From positions 4,312,118 through 4,376,117 of the forward strand of contig NC_023757.2 of assembly GCF_000499845.2 (NCBI RefSeq): a stretch of DNA of 64,000 nucleotides, in the 5' to 3' direction. The DNA comes from Phaseolus vulgaris. Taxonomy: Eukaryota; Streptophyta; Magnoliopsida; Fabales; Fabaceae. Position numbers and translations under genes: made by a program. The notes below the pieces were generated by a model. The model made no database searches. It saw nothing but the letters and a program-made list of their open reading frames with translations, and was not told the DNA's origin. Below, piece by piece: positions 22,938 through 33,787 of the stretch; the stretch's first letter is position 1, and every line of letters begins with the position of its first letter.

Positions 22938-23435
22938 CTTATGGAGGAAATCTCCATTTTTGTCTCAACAAGCAAGTTTCCCTTCCCCAAAACATTACTA
23001 GACAATCAAACACTTACTTAGGTATCTACAACAATACACAAAAGCAAGATCTTATCAAACATAACAATTTACAATCATCACAACAAATGTATATAATACA
23101 TCCTAGTTATTAACTTTAAAACAACTCCCTTAACATAAATTTTATCGATTCCTTTTCTCAAATAAGAATTTCGTGACCCAAACTTTAGTTCTCTTTTATC
23201 TTAGAATTGTGTACATTACCCCATGAACATAATCTAGTTAAAAAAAATCCTTAAAAAATACAAATCATTCTAAAAAGCTCTTAAAAATAAATAGTCTTAA
23301 ACTTCAAGTAAAATTCTTTTTTTTTTTTCATTGACTTCCTATTAGTTATTTTTAATCGAAAAATGTATAATGTGATTATCTTAAAAAGAACTCAAATAGA
23401 ATGCTGGTAGAAAAAAAATCTTAAAATTTTTGTTG
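22938..23435. repeat. Right copy of the 0.5-kb direct repeat flanking the Tat element
   Basis: Same orientation and word order as 17608-18135. The Tat element and its flanks lie between the two copies, as in a nested insertion into an older LTR element. 22800-22920 contains CTTGAGCAAAAAC/TTCAGCGAAAAT words like those at 11630-11770. Confidence 0.55.
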
Positions 23436-24138
23436 AAATTTCTGACATTTTTCTAACTTTAAGTTATTTAAAATTGATTTTTATCCAAAATCTATTACAA
23501 ACCATAAAAAGTAGATAAAAATAAGAATATGGGAATTTCATGAATAAAAAATTATTAGTATTAAATTTGCTTATTTGTACAAATTTAAAGAGAACAAAAT
23601 TACGTATAATTTGTACGAGGAAATGAGAGGAATGATTAAACTCAGTCTTTAATATTTATAACTAAGAACTTAATTGGCTGAAAGGTACCCATTAAAACAC
23701 CAAACACATCATTTTCATCACCCAAAAACTAACACAAGTGACTTTTAATAAACTTAATAGTTTGAGTTAAGAGAGCCACCAAACTAAATTTGTTAATGGG
23801 AAATTTTCTACTTTTGCAAAAAAGTGCCTTGAGAAACGAGATTGTTCCTTTGAGGGTGAAAAAAAAATCATAATCATGATGAACCATGTTGTTTAGAGTT
23901 TTACTTCTAACTACTAATTTAACTTTTACTCAAAGTTTTAGTTATCATAAATACAAAACAACAACTAAATTAAAAAACACATTTTTTTGAATATAATAAT
24001 ATTGAACTTCTTCGGTATGTTTATGTAAATAGAACCAAATCAAATGTACTAGAATGGAATTCCCATGCTGTCTCAAAAGCTACAAAAGACCTCAACATGC
24101 TTTTGGTTTGGTAGTCGATGAAGAAATCATGTTGACTC
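23436..24138. other. Intergenic upstream of the SPL gene
   Basis: AT-rich, no gene or clear repeat. Presumably includes distal promoter of the SPL gene; no specific motif is claimed. Confidence 0.4.
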
Positions 24139-25071
24139 ATGCTCTATCTGCTTCAACGTTACCACTACTCTAAAAAAAGAACTTCTCTTTCTTTCTCTCT
24201 CTCTCTCTCTCTCACTGTTCACTCTGTTGTGTGCCAAAACCAAAACCACTCACAAGGTGCCACTAATCTGTCAGGTTATTTCAAGATACCATTTTTTCTG
24301 GCGTTTGGTTCCCAAGAAACTGTTTAGAGTAGAATCAAGGAAGTGTGAGAAGGCCAATTCATTTTCTTCAACCTGTGTCAGCACCACGCTTGTTTTGCAT
24401 TTTTCTTTTGGCGGTTTGTTTCCCTTTTCCTATCAAGAAAAAAGAGTCCTTTCAGCTTCTTCTTTCATGGGCATATTCTTTTCCACCTTTATTCTGCTCC
24501 AGCACTGTTTGAGCTACCAACATTTTTACTCTGTCCATTGGGGGTTTGAGCGTAAAAGGAGTTGGAACTTGGGAGATATCTAATCATGCAATCTGGGTTT
24601 GGTTTGATTTGATTTACTCTTTTGAATTTTTGTTTCTGGGTGCTTGGCTTACCTCAGTGTCAATGTCCCTGTCGTAAAAAGTTGAAATTTTTGGATGCTA
24701 TTTTTGGCTCGTAGCAGGTCACGGATTATGAGTTTACTGTCTAGAAAACAAAGTGGGATCTGATTTTATTTTTCTTTCGCCTTTTCTTCTTTTGGTGAAA
24801 AATTTGCTTTCTCAAGTTTGTGGGAATTTGTTATATTTGACACCGATGTCATGCTGTTTGTTTTATTTTGTTTCCCCAGTGTTCATTAGTACATGTACTT
24901 TATTTGTCTACAGCTATAGTTATGTCTTGACAGTGTGTATTTATATGTGTATATAGATATGCCTGAATTTGGTAAAAGTTTTGATTTGGCAGGAGAGTAA
25001 TGTATTTCTTTTTCTTGTGGTAGGCTTCTTCATTATTTCACAGCATCTGTGACTTCAATTTGGTTGTTCTA
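24139..25071 (+). promoter_or_regulatory. Promoter-proximal region and 5' leader of the SPL gene, with (CT)n tract
   Basis: A pyrimidine tract TTCTCTTTCTTTCTCTCT... spans about 24185-24213, typical of plant 5' leaders. Between it and the start codon there are stop-rich frames. A good acceptor TTATTTCACAG ends at about 25042, so a 5'-UTR intron is likely. The exact transcription start and the donor were not resolved. Confidence 0.45.
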
Positions 25072-28000
25072 ATGGAATCTTGGAGTTATGTCCCTGAAGA
25101 GAAAGGCTATTTGTTTTCTGATGAAATGGATTTTTCACTTGATGCTTTTATGAGAAGTCGAAGAACATTGGTTGAATGGGACAACAAATCCAACTTTGAG
25201 AGAGATGGATTTAATTCAGACAGAGAGGTAGTTAAAAGCATGGAGTTTGTGGACTTGGGATTCCCTGACTTGTTGCAGAAGTCTTTTCATGGTAGCCAAC
25301 CTCTAGAGACATCAAGCTATGAACTAGATAGTAATTCTAGTAAAAGAGGGAATTCCTCCACGCATGTCATTGCTTTGGATTCTACTATGGGGGAAGAAGA
25401 GTCTGATTCAAAGCATTTAAGTTCTCTAGTTGAAGCAAAGATTCATGATTCTTCACTGATTGATCTGAAGCTAGGGAGATTAGCAGATTGTAAAGGTGCA
25501 AGCAGTGATAAAGTTACAAAAGAAGGGTTTACTTTGACATCTATACATCAAACCACGCTTTCAAAGAGAGCTCGCACTTCCAGCTTATCTGCACAGGCTC
25601 CTGTATGTCAAGTTTATGGTTGTAACATGGATCTTAGCTCCTCAAAAGATTACCACAAAAGGCATAAAGTTTGTGATGCTCACTCCAAAACAGCCAAAGT
25701 TATTGTAAATGGCCTTGAACAAAGGTTTTGTCAGCAGTGCAGCAGGTATTTTTGGTTTACTTTTGATGGGTAGTTAGTTGTATTGAAGTTTTACTACTTC
25801 TGGTACAATCTAGTGGTCAAACTCATGCCATTTGTAAGCTCCTTATATCTGTTTAGCACCCCAATCCTGTCTATTAGAAGCAAATAAAATTTGAGCAAAT
25901 TATTTGCTAGAAAAAACTCAACTAAAGATATCAGGGTTTGTTTGGTTTTAAATAAATCTTTTGTTTTGGTGATAATTAAAAGTATTATATTGTTTCTTGT
26001 TTTAAAATCTTTGCGCACAAAATGTTCTTAGTGAAAACATAAAACAAGGTAAAAGAGTAAGAAACAAAATGAAAAGAAACAAGCTAACATTTTGTAATTA
26101 TTAGTAAAAGGGAAAATAAAAACAGAAATCTCTTTTATCAAATCTAATAATCTTAGTGCTTCCCTTATTTTTACTTTCATTTGTTTACCCAATTCTATTA
26201 ATGCAATTATTTAAAAGTTTTCTTTTCCTACAAATGTAGTTCAAATTGATATGACAAATGACAATACATAATTTATTAAACTCCAATCAATCATTTTATA
26301 TAACCACTGATTGACTGTATTTTATTTCTGGTGGTATATCTACTTTGTTTTAACTTTTGAATGTTTGCAAATTTAAGCTGATTGTTACTTATGGATTGAA
26401 TTACACCATTTGTTTTTGTTTTAAATTAGGTTCCATGTGCTAGCTGAGTTTGATGATGGCAAGCGCAGTTGTCGCAGGCGCCTAGCAGGACACAATGAAC
26501 GCCGGAGGAAACCTCAATTTGATTACATGACTGGTAAACAGCACAAGATTCTTCAATCATATCAAGGTATGAAAATGTATCTGTTACTACTTTCTTTGGC
26601 ATTGGATAAGACTTAATTATCATTTAAATCTTCAACTTTTAAAACTTCTACTTTATTGTCCAAGTGCAATTTTTTATATTGGTAATTTAATGACGAGTTG
26701 TGTCATTTAGCACCTTTAGTGGATGCTTTTCGTGTCCAGTTTGTTAAGTACATTTTGTTTGTCAAACTTTTCTGGTTTGAACTTTAGCAGAAATACAGTT
26801 TAATGAATTACGAGGCATGCAATAGATTGATGAGGAAGGGATAAAAGATTTCGGATACAAGGTAGTGATAGTTTTGATTAAAGAAGAAGAGATATCATTC
26901 AAGAAAGTTGAGACATCATAGAATCATGATGTTTAGACAAACATTGATGCTCTAGTATGAAGAATTAGAGGTTTCATAGAGGCGTGTTAAAAAAATCAAT
27001 TAGGAAAATTTATAGCACTCGATAAGAAAGATTAGGAAGAAAAATGCATGTTGAAAATCCGTGTTGGTTGGTTCTTATTATGATTTATGTAGCTGATAAT
27101 TTCTCATGCATGGCTCAATGTAACTTAACTATGCAGAAATGATATTGATAGGAAGCATTCGATACAATAACCTGACAACAAGAATTATACTAAAAGAATT
27201 TTGAAGGCTGGTGTAAATTTTTTACTTTGATAAGCTGATGCAGCAATAGGGTCTCTGCATAATAACTGTGTATTGCGGACTTTGAATAAAATATATTGTT
27301 TTTAATTAACAACTAAGAATTTTGAAGACTGGTGTAATTTCTTACTTGGATATGCTGATGCAGCAATATATGACATTGATAGGTATACTATTTTCCCCTT
27401 ATGTTTTTCTCTTTTAATGTATGCTCTATTCTTTGTGATCATATTCCTGAGTTTATGATACACAGGTTGTATGGTAGAAATCTCTTATTCAATTCCCAAG
27501 GAACAACATACAAATAAGTTTTGGCATTTTCTATTTGTTTCCTCTACACATAAACTATTGATTTCTTGCATTTTTGGTCACTATTAGTGCAGATATGTCA
27601 TGAACTTTGTCTGATAGTGTATAACTAAATAATGTTTGTTTGATTCTGTTATAATATATTCTTCAATTGTTCTGTTCTATCAAATATCAATTACGGTAAT
27701 GTAAGTCATTTAAAGAAGAAAGCCAAATGTGTCTTCTTTTAACAGTAAGATGCCAATACCATATGCTACTTTGGTCAACTCAAGCTAAGTTGGCTATATT
27801 AGCTGCACTGAAAGCTTCTTTTATGCTCCCTGTCCAATGACCTTTTGCCAACATCAAAGGGGTTTTCTAAAGATAATGATACAACTCCTTCCATGAACTA
27901 AAATTAAAACCATTAAATCTTGAAAAGGCAAGCCTGAATTTTTTAAACATTTCAGACAAAGGAAGCACTTACAGGTTCTTTAAATTATGTTATCTCCATA

Positions 28001-29165
28001 TATCATGGTCCCGTGGAATGATGTGGACCATTTAACTAATGTTGGCATGTATTTGTTAGAATTTTTTATGCACAAAGTTCAAGCAAAGCATACCAGTATT
28101 GAAGCATGTTGTTTTCTTTTTCATTGTAGGACTTTTACATTCTGCAATTCCTCAGATATTTAAAAGATTAATTTAATTCATAATTAAAAAAAATAAATCA
28201 TGGTGGAATGTTCTTACAAGGATGAAGTGTATTCTATAATCACTGAGAAATATAAGATGCATCCGAAGTGTACTCTATGCATACTTAAACAAGACACTAA
28301 TAATTGTTATTGTTGTATTGATGTTAAACAAGATCCTTCTCTAATTTCATCTCATCTCCACAAGTGCTCAAGAAAAGTTTCCTTGTTTTTTTCCCCTGTT
28401 GGGTGATGTGATGCTTGTTATTCCTGTCATAATCTTACTTGTTCCAACACAGCTTTCCAATGGGAAGGGTATATGCGCTTACACTACATGCACCAAGAGT
28501 CAAGAACTTCTCTTACATTGATTGTGTTATCAGGTACCAAGTATCTTGGGACCTCATTACAGAACAAACCCCAGTTTCCCTTTCAAAACATATTCCAAAG
28601 TGGCATCCTTTTCCCTGGAAAGCATGCTCAGAATTCTCAGAACGGACGCATCAAACTGGAAGAGGATTCCTTGTACAGTTCCCAACTTGCTGCACCCGTC
28701 ACACTTGGTCAGGAATTATCAAGCTGTGCTCTCTCTCTTCTGTCAGACCAGTCACAGTATCCATCACGCCATGCAGCAGGAAATCCATTAGCCAGTTCCC
28801 CAATCCTTCACGGCATTCACATTCAAGACAGAGATGACTTAGTTTCCGAAACATCTTTGAGGATAACAAGTTCTGCAGATAAATATGCCCCAAATGAGTC
28901 CTTTTCATGCAACACAGCCTCTAAGGAAGTTATCAAGAATCAATCCGCACCATTCTCTAATGCTGGTCATGCTCTTCAAGACCATCATGGAGATGATATT
29001 TGCCAACCATCAGACTTGTTCGACGTCAAACACCGTCTTTCCTCGGAACATGGAGCTACAGTTGATCTGTTCCAGTTGTCCTCACATCTCCAGAGGGTGG
29101 AGCAGCAAAGAAATTCTGTTTTGGTGAAGTGGGAAAATGAGGACTACTGTTTCCCAACTGTATGA
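25072..29165 (+). CDS. SPL6: SQUAMOSA promoter-binding-like transcription factor, SPL6-like
   Basis: Exons 25072-25745, 26430-26566 and 28534-29165 join in frame (1443 nt, 480 aa) with GT..AG introns. The ATG at 25072 starts MESWSY, close to the SPL6 N-terminus; the frame is open a little further up, but without an ATG. The SBP DNA-binding domain is at residues 179-255, with zinc ligands C179, C184, C201, H204 and C220, C223, H227, C239, and a bipartite nuclear signal (KR...RRRK, 236-252). Intron 1 splits the codon of R225, the conserved SBP position. An upstream DLKLGR motif is also family-typical. SPL proteins bind GTAC cores in target promoters and act in the nucleus; members of this clade act in phase change and, in other plants, in immune-receptor signalling. 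A perfect miR156 site in exon 3 places it under age-dependent repression. Nothing looks broken. SPL6 rather than SPL13 rests on the N-terminus. Confidence 0.9.
27195..27375. repeat. Short direct duplication inside SPL intron 2
   Basis: The stretch ATTTTGAAG(G/A)CTGGTGTAA, then a T-rich run and GCTGATGCAGCAATA, occurs at about 27197-27250 and again at 27315-27367, roughly 118 bases apart. It looks like a local tandem duplication and has no coding content. Confidence 0.5.
28726..28745 (+). promoter_or_regulatory. miR156/157 target site in SPL coding sequence
   Basis: The 20 bases GTGCTCTCTCTCTTCTGTCA match the canonical miR156 target exactly. The site lies in exon 3 over codons 335-341 (C-A-L-S-L-L-S), the usual place in miR156-regulated SPL genes. 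It predicts transcript cleavage in juvenile tissue. Confidence 0.93.
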
Positions 29166-31486
29166 AAGGCTGTTTATTGTTTAAGCCTGAACTGTCAGTA
29201 ACTTGTCCTTTTTATTGATACCTATGTTGTGATGCTATAACAGTGGCCTAGTAGTGTGAGACTATTCTTGGTGAATTGATTCATTTGTGTAGTATGAGAT
29301 AATTGATGAGTAGGGGAGTGAGGAATATCTCAACTAACAATGGTAGTGGAGAGTGTTTATAACGAGGAGAAAAAGGAGAGACAAGATAATCCAACTGTAT
29401 AGCACAGATACCCCTTGAGCATTTCAAAAAGAGAAAAAAAGAACCAAGCTATTTGGGTTTAGTTGTAGTAACAGTCTTAACTTATTGGCCTTGAACTGTT
29501 GTTTTTGTCAGTGACACTCATGTTCATGTTTTTGAACATGTCTTTTGTGTTGTTTAGGTGACATCCAACTCTCTCTATGCACCCACTTCAATTTGTCACA
29601 CAAACTGTTTTTTATTGTTATTGAAACCTATGTCAACCAATGTGCATGTGCATGTACACGAAGACCTAGCACATGTGGATTGTTCTCACAAGAAGAATAA
29701 ATCTTGGTTATATAAATTACATAAATGGTTCATATTGGTTTTATCTAATTTTAATCTTAATTATTCATTATGGATGTTATGGTTAATATTATTTTAGTAG
29801 ATAATATATCAATGATTGTCCAAATTATATAAAATTTTATATGCATGGTGATTATATAAAGTTTTCTAAGTTTTTCATTTAGTACCATATGCCACTAAAG
29901 TTAGATTATGTGCAAGGAGAGAGTTCCCAATAGTTATTAATCAATCCTAAAAAAAGGTATTGATTTAGGTTAGGTTCTGACTTGAAGGGTAGATTCAAAG
30001 AGAAGATGCAAAATGGAATGAGGACAACAAAAGCAGATATAGTTGAAGTATCTACTTTACAATTTATTAATTGAAGGTTCAGGTAGCTGTCTCTTGGGTG
30101 GTCCAAAGAACAAAGATAATAATGTTTGATTAGTTTATGAAGAATATACATCCATGAATGGTGTTAGTATTGTTTGAAGAGTGTATCACCTTTTGCAACT
30201 TTTTTACCTTATTTTTTGCCTATAAGGTCTCAAAAGTTTAGGGTGTTCTTGACCAGGCCAAACTTTGTTTTTACAAAAGGAATGGCTATAATTAGAATGA
30301 TTGTTCCATATTAGGTATTGTTCTAGGTGGTTTGCACCCTTTTGCCCTAGGGAATCCCCTTTACAGCCTCATCACTCCCCATAAGAAATTAGCTTAAGAT
30401 CAAACTATCAATAATAAACTAATTCAGCAAATTCCCAGAAGCAACACCCATTTTAAATTTGCATGGAATAATGCAACTTGCACTTTGTGTAATGGATTCC
30501 ATCATTACAAAGCACATATTAGTTGCAAGATAGAATCATCTTCGTAAAATATTCTAAGCATCATAGTTCACGTGTGAAGACTATTCATATATACCTGCAA
30601 CAGAGTTTGAATTGTTTATATATATGCTGTTCTTCTTCTCTCTGTTATCATATTATATATAATTCATATTGTCTGGTAGGGTTTCAAACTCTACACGCAT
30701 TATGCAGTAGTCTTCAAGTTAAAACAAAAACAAAACCATATAGACAATCATCAATGTGTTCATTTTTTTATTCTGTTTCTCTTTCTTTAGAATAAACACT
30801 TTTTCGTATTATTTGACTTTTAAGAAGCATTTGACAGGATTTTCTTTTTTATATTTGAGAATCTTGGACTTTCATTGTGAATAGTATTGTAGCTACTCTG
30901 ATTCCTGGAAATAGTTAAAATCTGGTTTGATAATCATAAACATCTTATGCTATTTACAGATATTTTCTAAGAATAAAATATTTTGGTTTATTCCAAAAAA
31001 AATTCCAGGGTATATATTTTCCCAGAAATAATACTGTACTTGGGGATTAAATGAGTAGAAATCATCATCTTGTATGTTTGGGGTGGGTTATGGAGATGCT
31101 CATTTATTCTAACTATTCACTAGAGTTTTCTTCAAAGTCTTCTAAAAATAATAAAAATCTAATGTATTATTTTGATGCAATTTTCAATCCAAAATTATTC
31201 TAAAAACTATTAAAATCTGATATACATTTACTTATTTTATGTAATTTTATTTCTATTTCTCGTAAAATAGTTGGACCTCTAATGTAGTTGATACTTTGTT
31301 CAAAATTTGGATGTCCCACTAATTGTAGAGCATTTTAATTTAATATTCTTAGTAAGTGGACTCGACTAACTATAGTAAAGTTGATAAGAGGGTTTGTCGT
31401 ATCCACAAAAGACTACAAATAATCAAAATTTTAATATTGTTGAAAATGAAGTAATGATATGATAATTTTTGGATGGATATAAGATA

Positions 31487-31523
<37 letters not shown>

Positions 31524-32284
31524 AAATATAGATATTAGTAATAGTGAGATTCAAACTAGATTGAAAAAGGATAGTTTTATATATTCAAAGCAAATGTTGG
31601 GACTGAATCACCTTATAAATCTTTTCTGATGTTGTTATTTACAAATGCTTTGTTCTTCAAGTTCATTTTTTCTTATGGTCAAACCAAGTTAATTCTTGAG
31701 TCATGGTTATCTAGAAAAAACATTTTTTTAACATTTTATTTTTTTACCATTTTAGAAAATACTCTGCAGAAAATAAAAATAAAAATAGTATTCTCAAAAG
31801 TACTTTCCAAAACGTTAAAAAAGTTAAAACATATAAACAAAATTATATATTGAATTCTAAAGAAAACATTATAGAAAGGCTTCATAGACATTATTTTTAC
31901 ATCTCCTAATATACTTTCTGAAATAGATTTTTTTATTTCATAACATTTCAGAGAGCAGACTCTAGCATATGAAAATCAATGATGTTCTTTTAAAAACTTT
32001 TCAAAAGTGTAAGAAACACAAAAAAAAAATTGTTTTGGAAAAGTATTTTCTAACTAAACGTTTTCAACCAAAACCTCGTGAGAAAAAAAAAATGATATTA
32101 AGATATTGAGAAGTATCTTATTTTTTTAATTTGATAGAAAGAAACAAACTTGATTTTAACTTATCCTTATTGTACCAAAATCATTGCCGCGAGGTTTAGG
32201 AAAGAGAAAGGGGAGTCTAAATAACAGAAAAAGAGGTGTAAATAGCATGGGCTTAAATTTGCATAGGATGAAGGAAATTTACCC
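29166..32284. other. Intergenic between SPL and the MULE-like element
   Basis: The SPL 3' region is followed by AT-rich DNA. A (TA)n run lies at about 31493-31519. Open frames at 29558-29797, 30523-30795 and 31629-31853 are low in complexity and have no recognisable domain. No gene is called. Confidence 0.5.
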
Positions 32285-32293
32285 TCCATATTA

Positions 32294-32745
32294 GGCTGCT
32301 TCTTCCTGCACCTCTATACCTTCTTGTGCCACCCCCATAAATTTTTCGTATTCCAAAAATACCGTTTTCAATATTTTGGATTACATAATCCAGAAGTCTT
32401 TTTCTAGATCCAGAATTAGCTTCCGGATTATGTAATCTGGAAGTCTTTTGTGATTAGCTTCCGGATTACATAACCTGAAAGTCTTTTCTATACATAAGAT
32501 TAGCTTCCGAATTATGTAATCTGAAAGCCTTTTTTTTCATATGTGTTATTAGCTTCCGGATTACATAATCCATAAGTCTTTTCTAAATATGAAATTGACT
32601 TTCGGATTATGTAATCTGGATATATTCCGGATTATATAATTCATAGACTTTTCAAATTCAAGGAAGTGAAAAAAAAAAAATAAAATATTTTCACATTTAG
32701 TATGGGGTGGCACAAGAAGGTATGGAGGTGTAGGAAGAAAGAGTC
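32294..32745. mobile_element. Mutator-like foldback element with internal palindromic repeats
   Basis: The ends GGCTGCTTCTTCCTGCACC and the complement of GGTGTAGGAAGAAAGAGTC form imperfect terminal inverted repeats extending over about 45 bases (through ACCTTCTTGTGCCACCCC). Flanks TCCATATTA (32285-32293) and TCTATATTA (32746-32754) match at 8 of 9, as a 9-bp target duplication should. Inside, ATTAGCTTCCGGATTATGTAATCTGGAAGTCTTTT-like units repeat about six times, each near-palindromic around GGATTAYRTAATCY. No coding capacity. Confidence 0.65.
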
Positions 32746-32756
32746 TCTATATTATG

Positions 32757-33085
32757 GTAGATTGTTCCTGCACCTCCATACTTTCTTTTGAAACCCCATA
32801 TTGTTTCAATTCAGAATGTAAATTTTTATTCCAAATTCTATAATTTGGATCACAAAATTTTATGGGTAAAATTTTGAATATAAAATTTGCATTTCAAATT
32901 TTACAGTTTGGAATAAAAAATTGTAAAGTTTAAAAGATATTTTTTATACACTTTAGAATACAATTTTATATTTTAAATTCTAGAATATAGAATGTATTTT
33001 TAAATTCAAAAAATGCCTTTCAAATTTTATCATTTAAAATGAATAAATTATACTTTTCACAAAAAAAAGTATGGATGTGCATTTA
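32757..33085. mobile_element. Adjacent, more decayed relative of the MULE-like element
   Basis: Starts GTTCCTGCACCTCCATACTTTC and ends near AAAAGTATGGATGTGCATTTAG, a partial inverted match, with internal AT-rich inverted words (ATTCCAAATTCTATAATTTGG and similar). It is directly next to the previous element and shares its terminal words. Target duplication not clear. Confidence 0.4.
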
Positions 33086-33787
33086 GAGAAGACTGGGATA
33101 GAAAAGTAGGAGTTCCATGAAGAAAATATCGATTCTTCTTACCCTGTTATCTTTCAAAATTTATAAAATTACTCACTATTTCGGATTTCAAAATCCACAT
33201 TTTAAAAATGTAATTCAAAAGTAAAAATCTCTTTCTAAAAAAGAAGTTCGAAATGCAAAAAATACATTAAAAAAAAAAATTTGAAACACAAAATCTATAA
33301 ATATATTTCAGAAAAAAATTTCCTAAATTAAAAAATGTGTTCCCAAAAAATCTGGAACACAAAATCTAAAATTGCATTCCAAAATTGAAAAAGGTGTTTC
33401 AGAAATTAAAATCTAGAACATAAAAGCTAAAAATATATTCCAGATAAGAATTTCCAGAATTAAAACATGTGTTCTAAAAATTTAAATCCCAAAATATATT
33501 TTGTAAAAAATATTTTAGAAGTATTTTTTTTTATATTCTTTTTCATTTAAGGTTATTTTCGTTATTTCATAAGAATATTGAAAAAATTGGGTGGAGGTTT
33601 AATTTTCTATCGGCATTGAAAAGTCTCGAGGGTGTTTCTTTTTGCACCCATTACCTCCACCTGTATCTCACATAGCTGAGTAAAATACTAAATTGCCTCT
33701 GAACTTATTATTTGTTCTTCACTCTTCTCTCTGAGTCCCTCTCACATTCTGTGTTGTGTTGTGTTGGTGAAGTGTGTGCTAATTGCT
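33086..33787 (+). promoter_or_regulatory. Upstream region and 5' leader of the MINIYO gene
   Basis: 33090-33690 holds decayed repeat words of the kind seen at 44230-45200 (ATTCCAAAATTG, CCCATTACCTCCACC). 33715-33787 is pyrimidine-rich (CACTCTTCTCTCTGAGTCCCTC) with a GTGTTGTGTTGTGTTGG run, consistent with the leader. Transcription start not determined. Confidence 0.4.

Noticed and set aside
25060..25071. Start of the SPL protein upstream of 25072
   Set aside because: The extra codons begin with TTG; the ATG at 25072 matches the family N-terminus.
28439..28908. Alternative frames over SPL exon 3
   Set aside because: Only the frame joined through GT..AG at 26566/28534 continues the SBP protein and encodes the A-L-S-L-L-S peptide at the miR156 site.
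33761..33787. Longer N-terminus for MINIYO
   Set aside because: It would need a GTG start; the ATG at 33788 is the first and fits the family.
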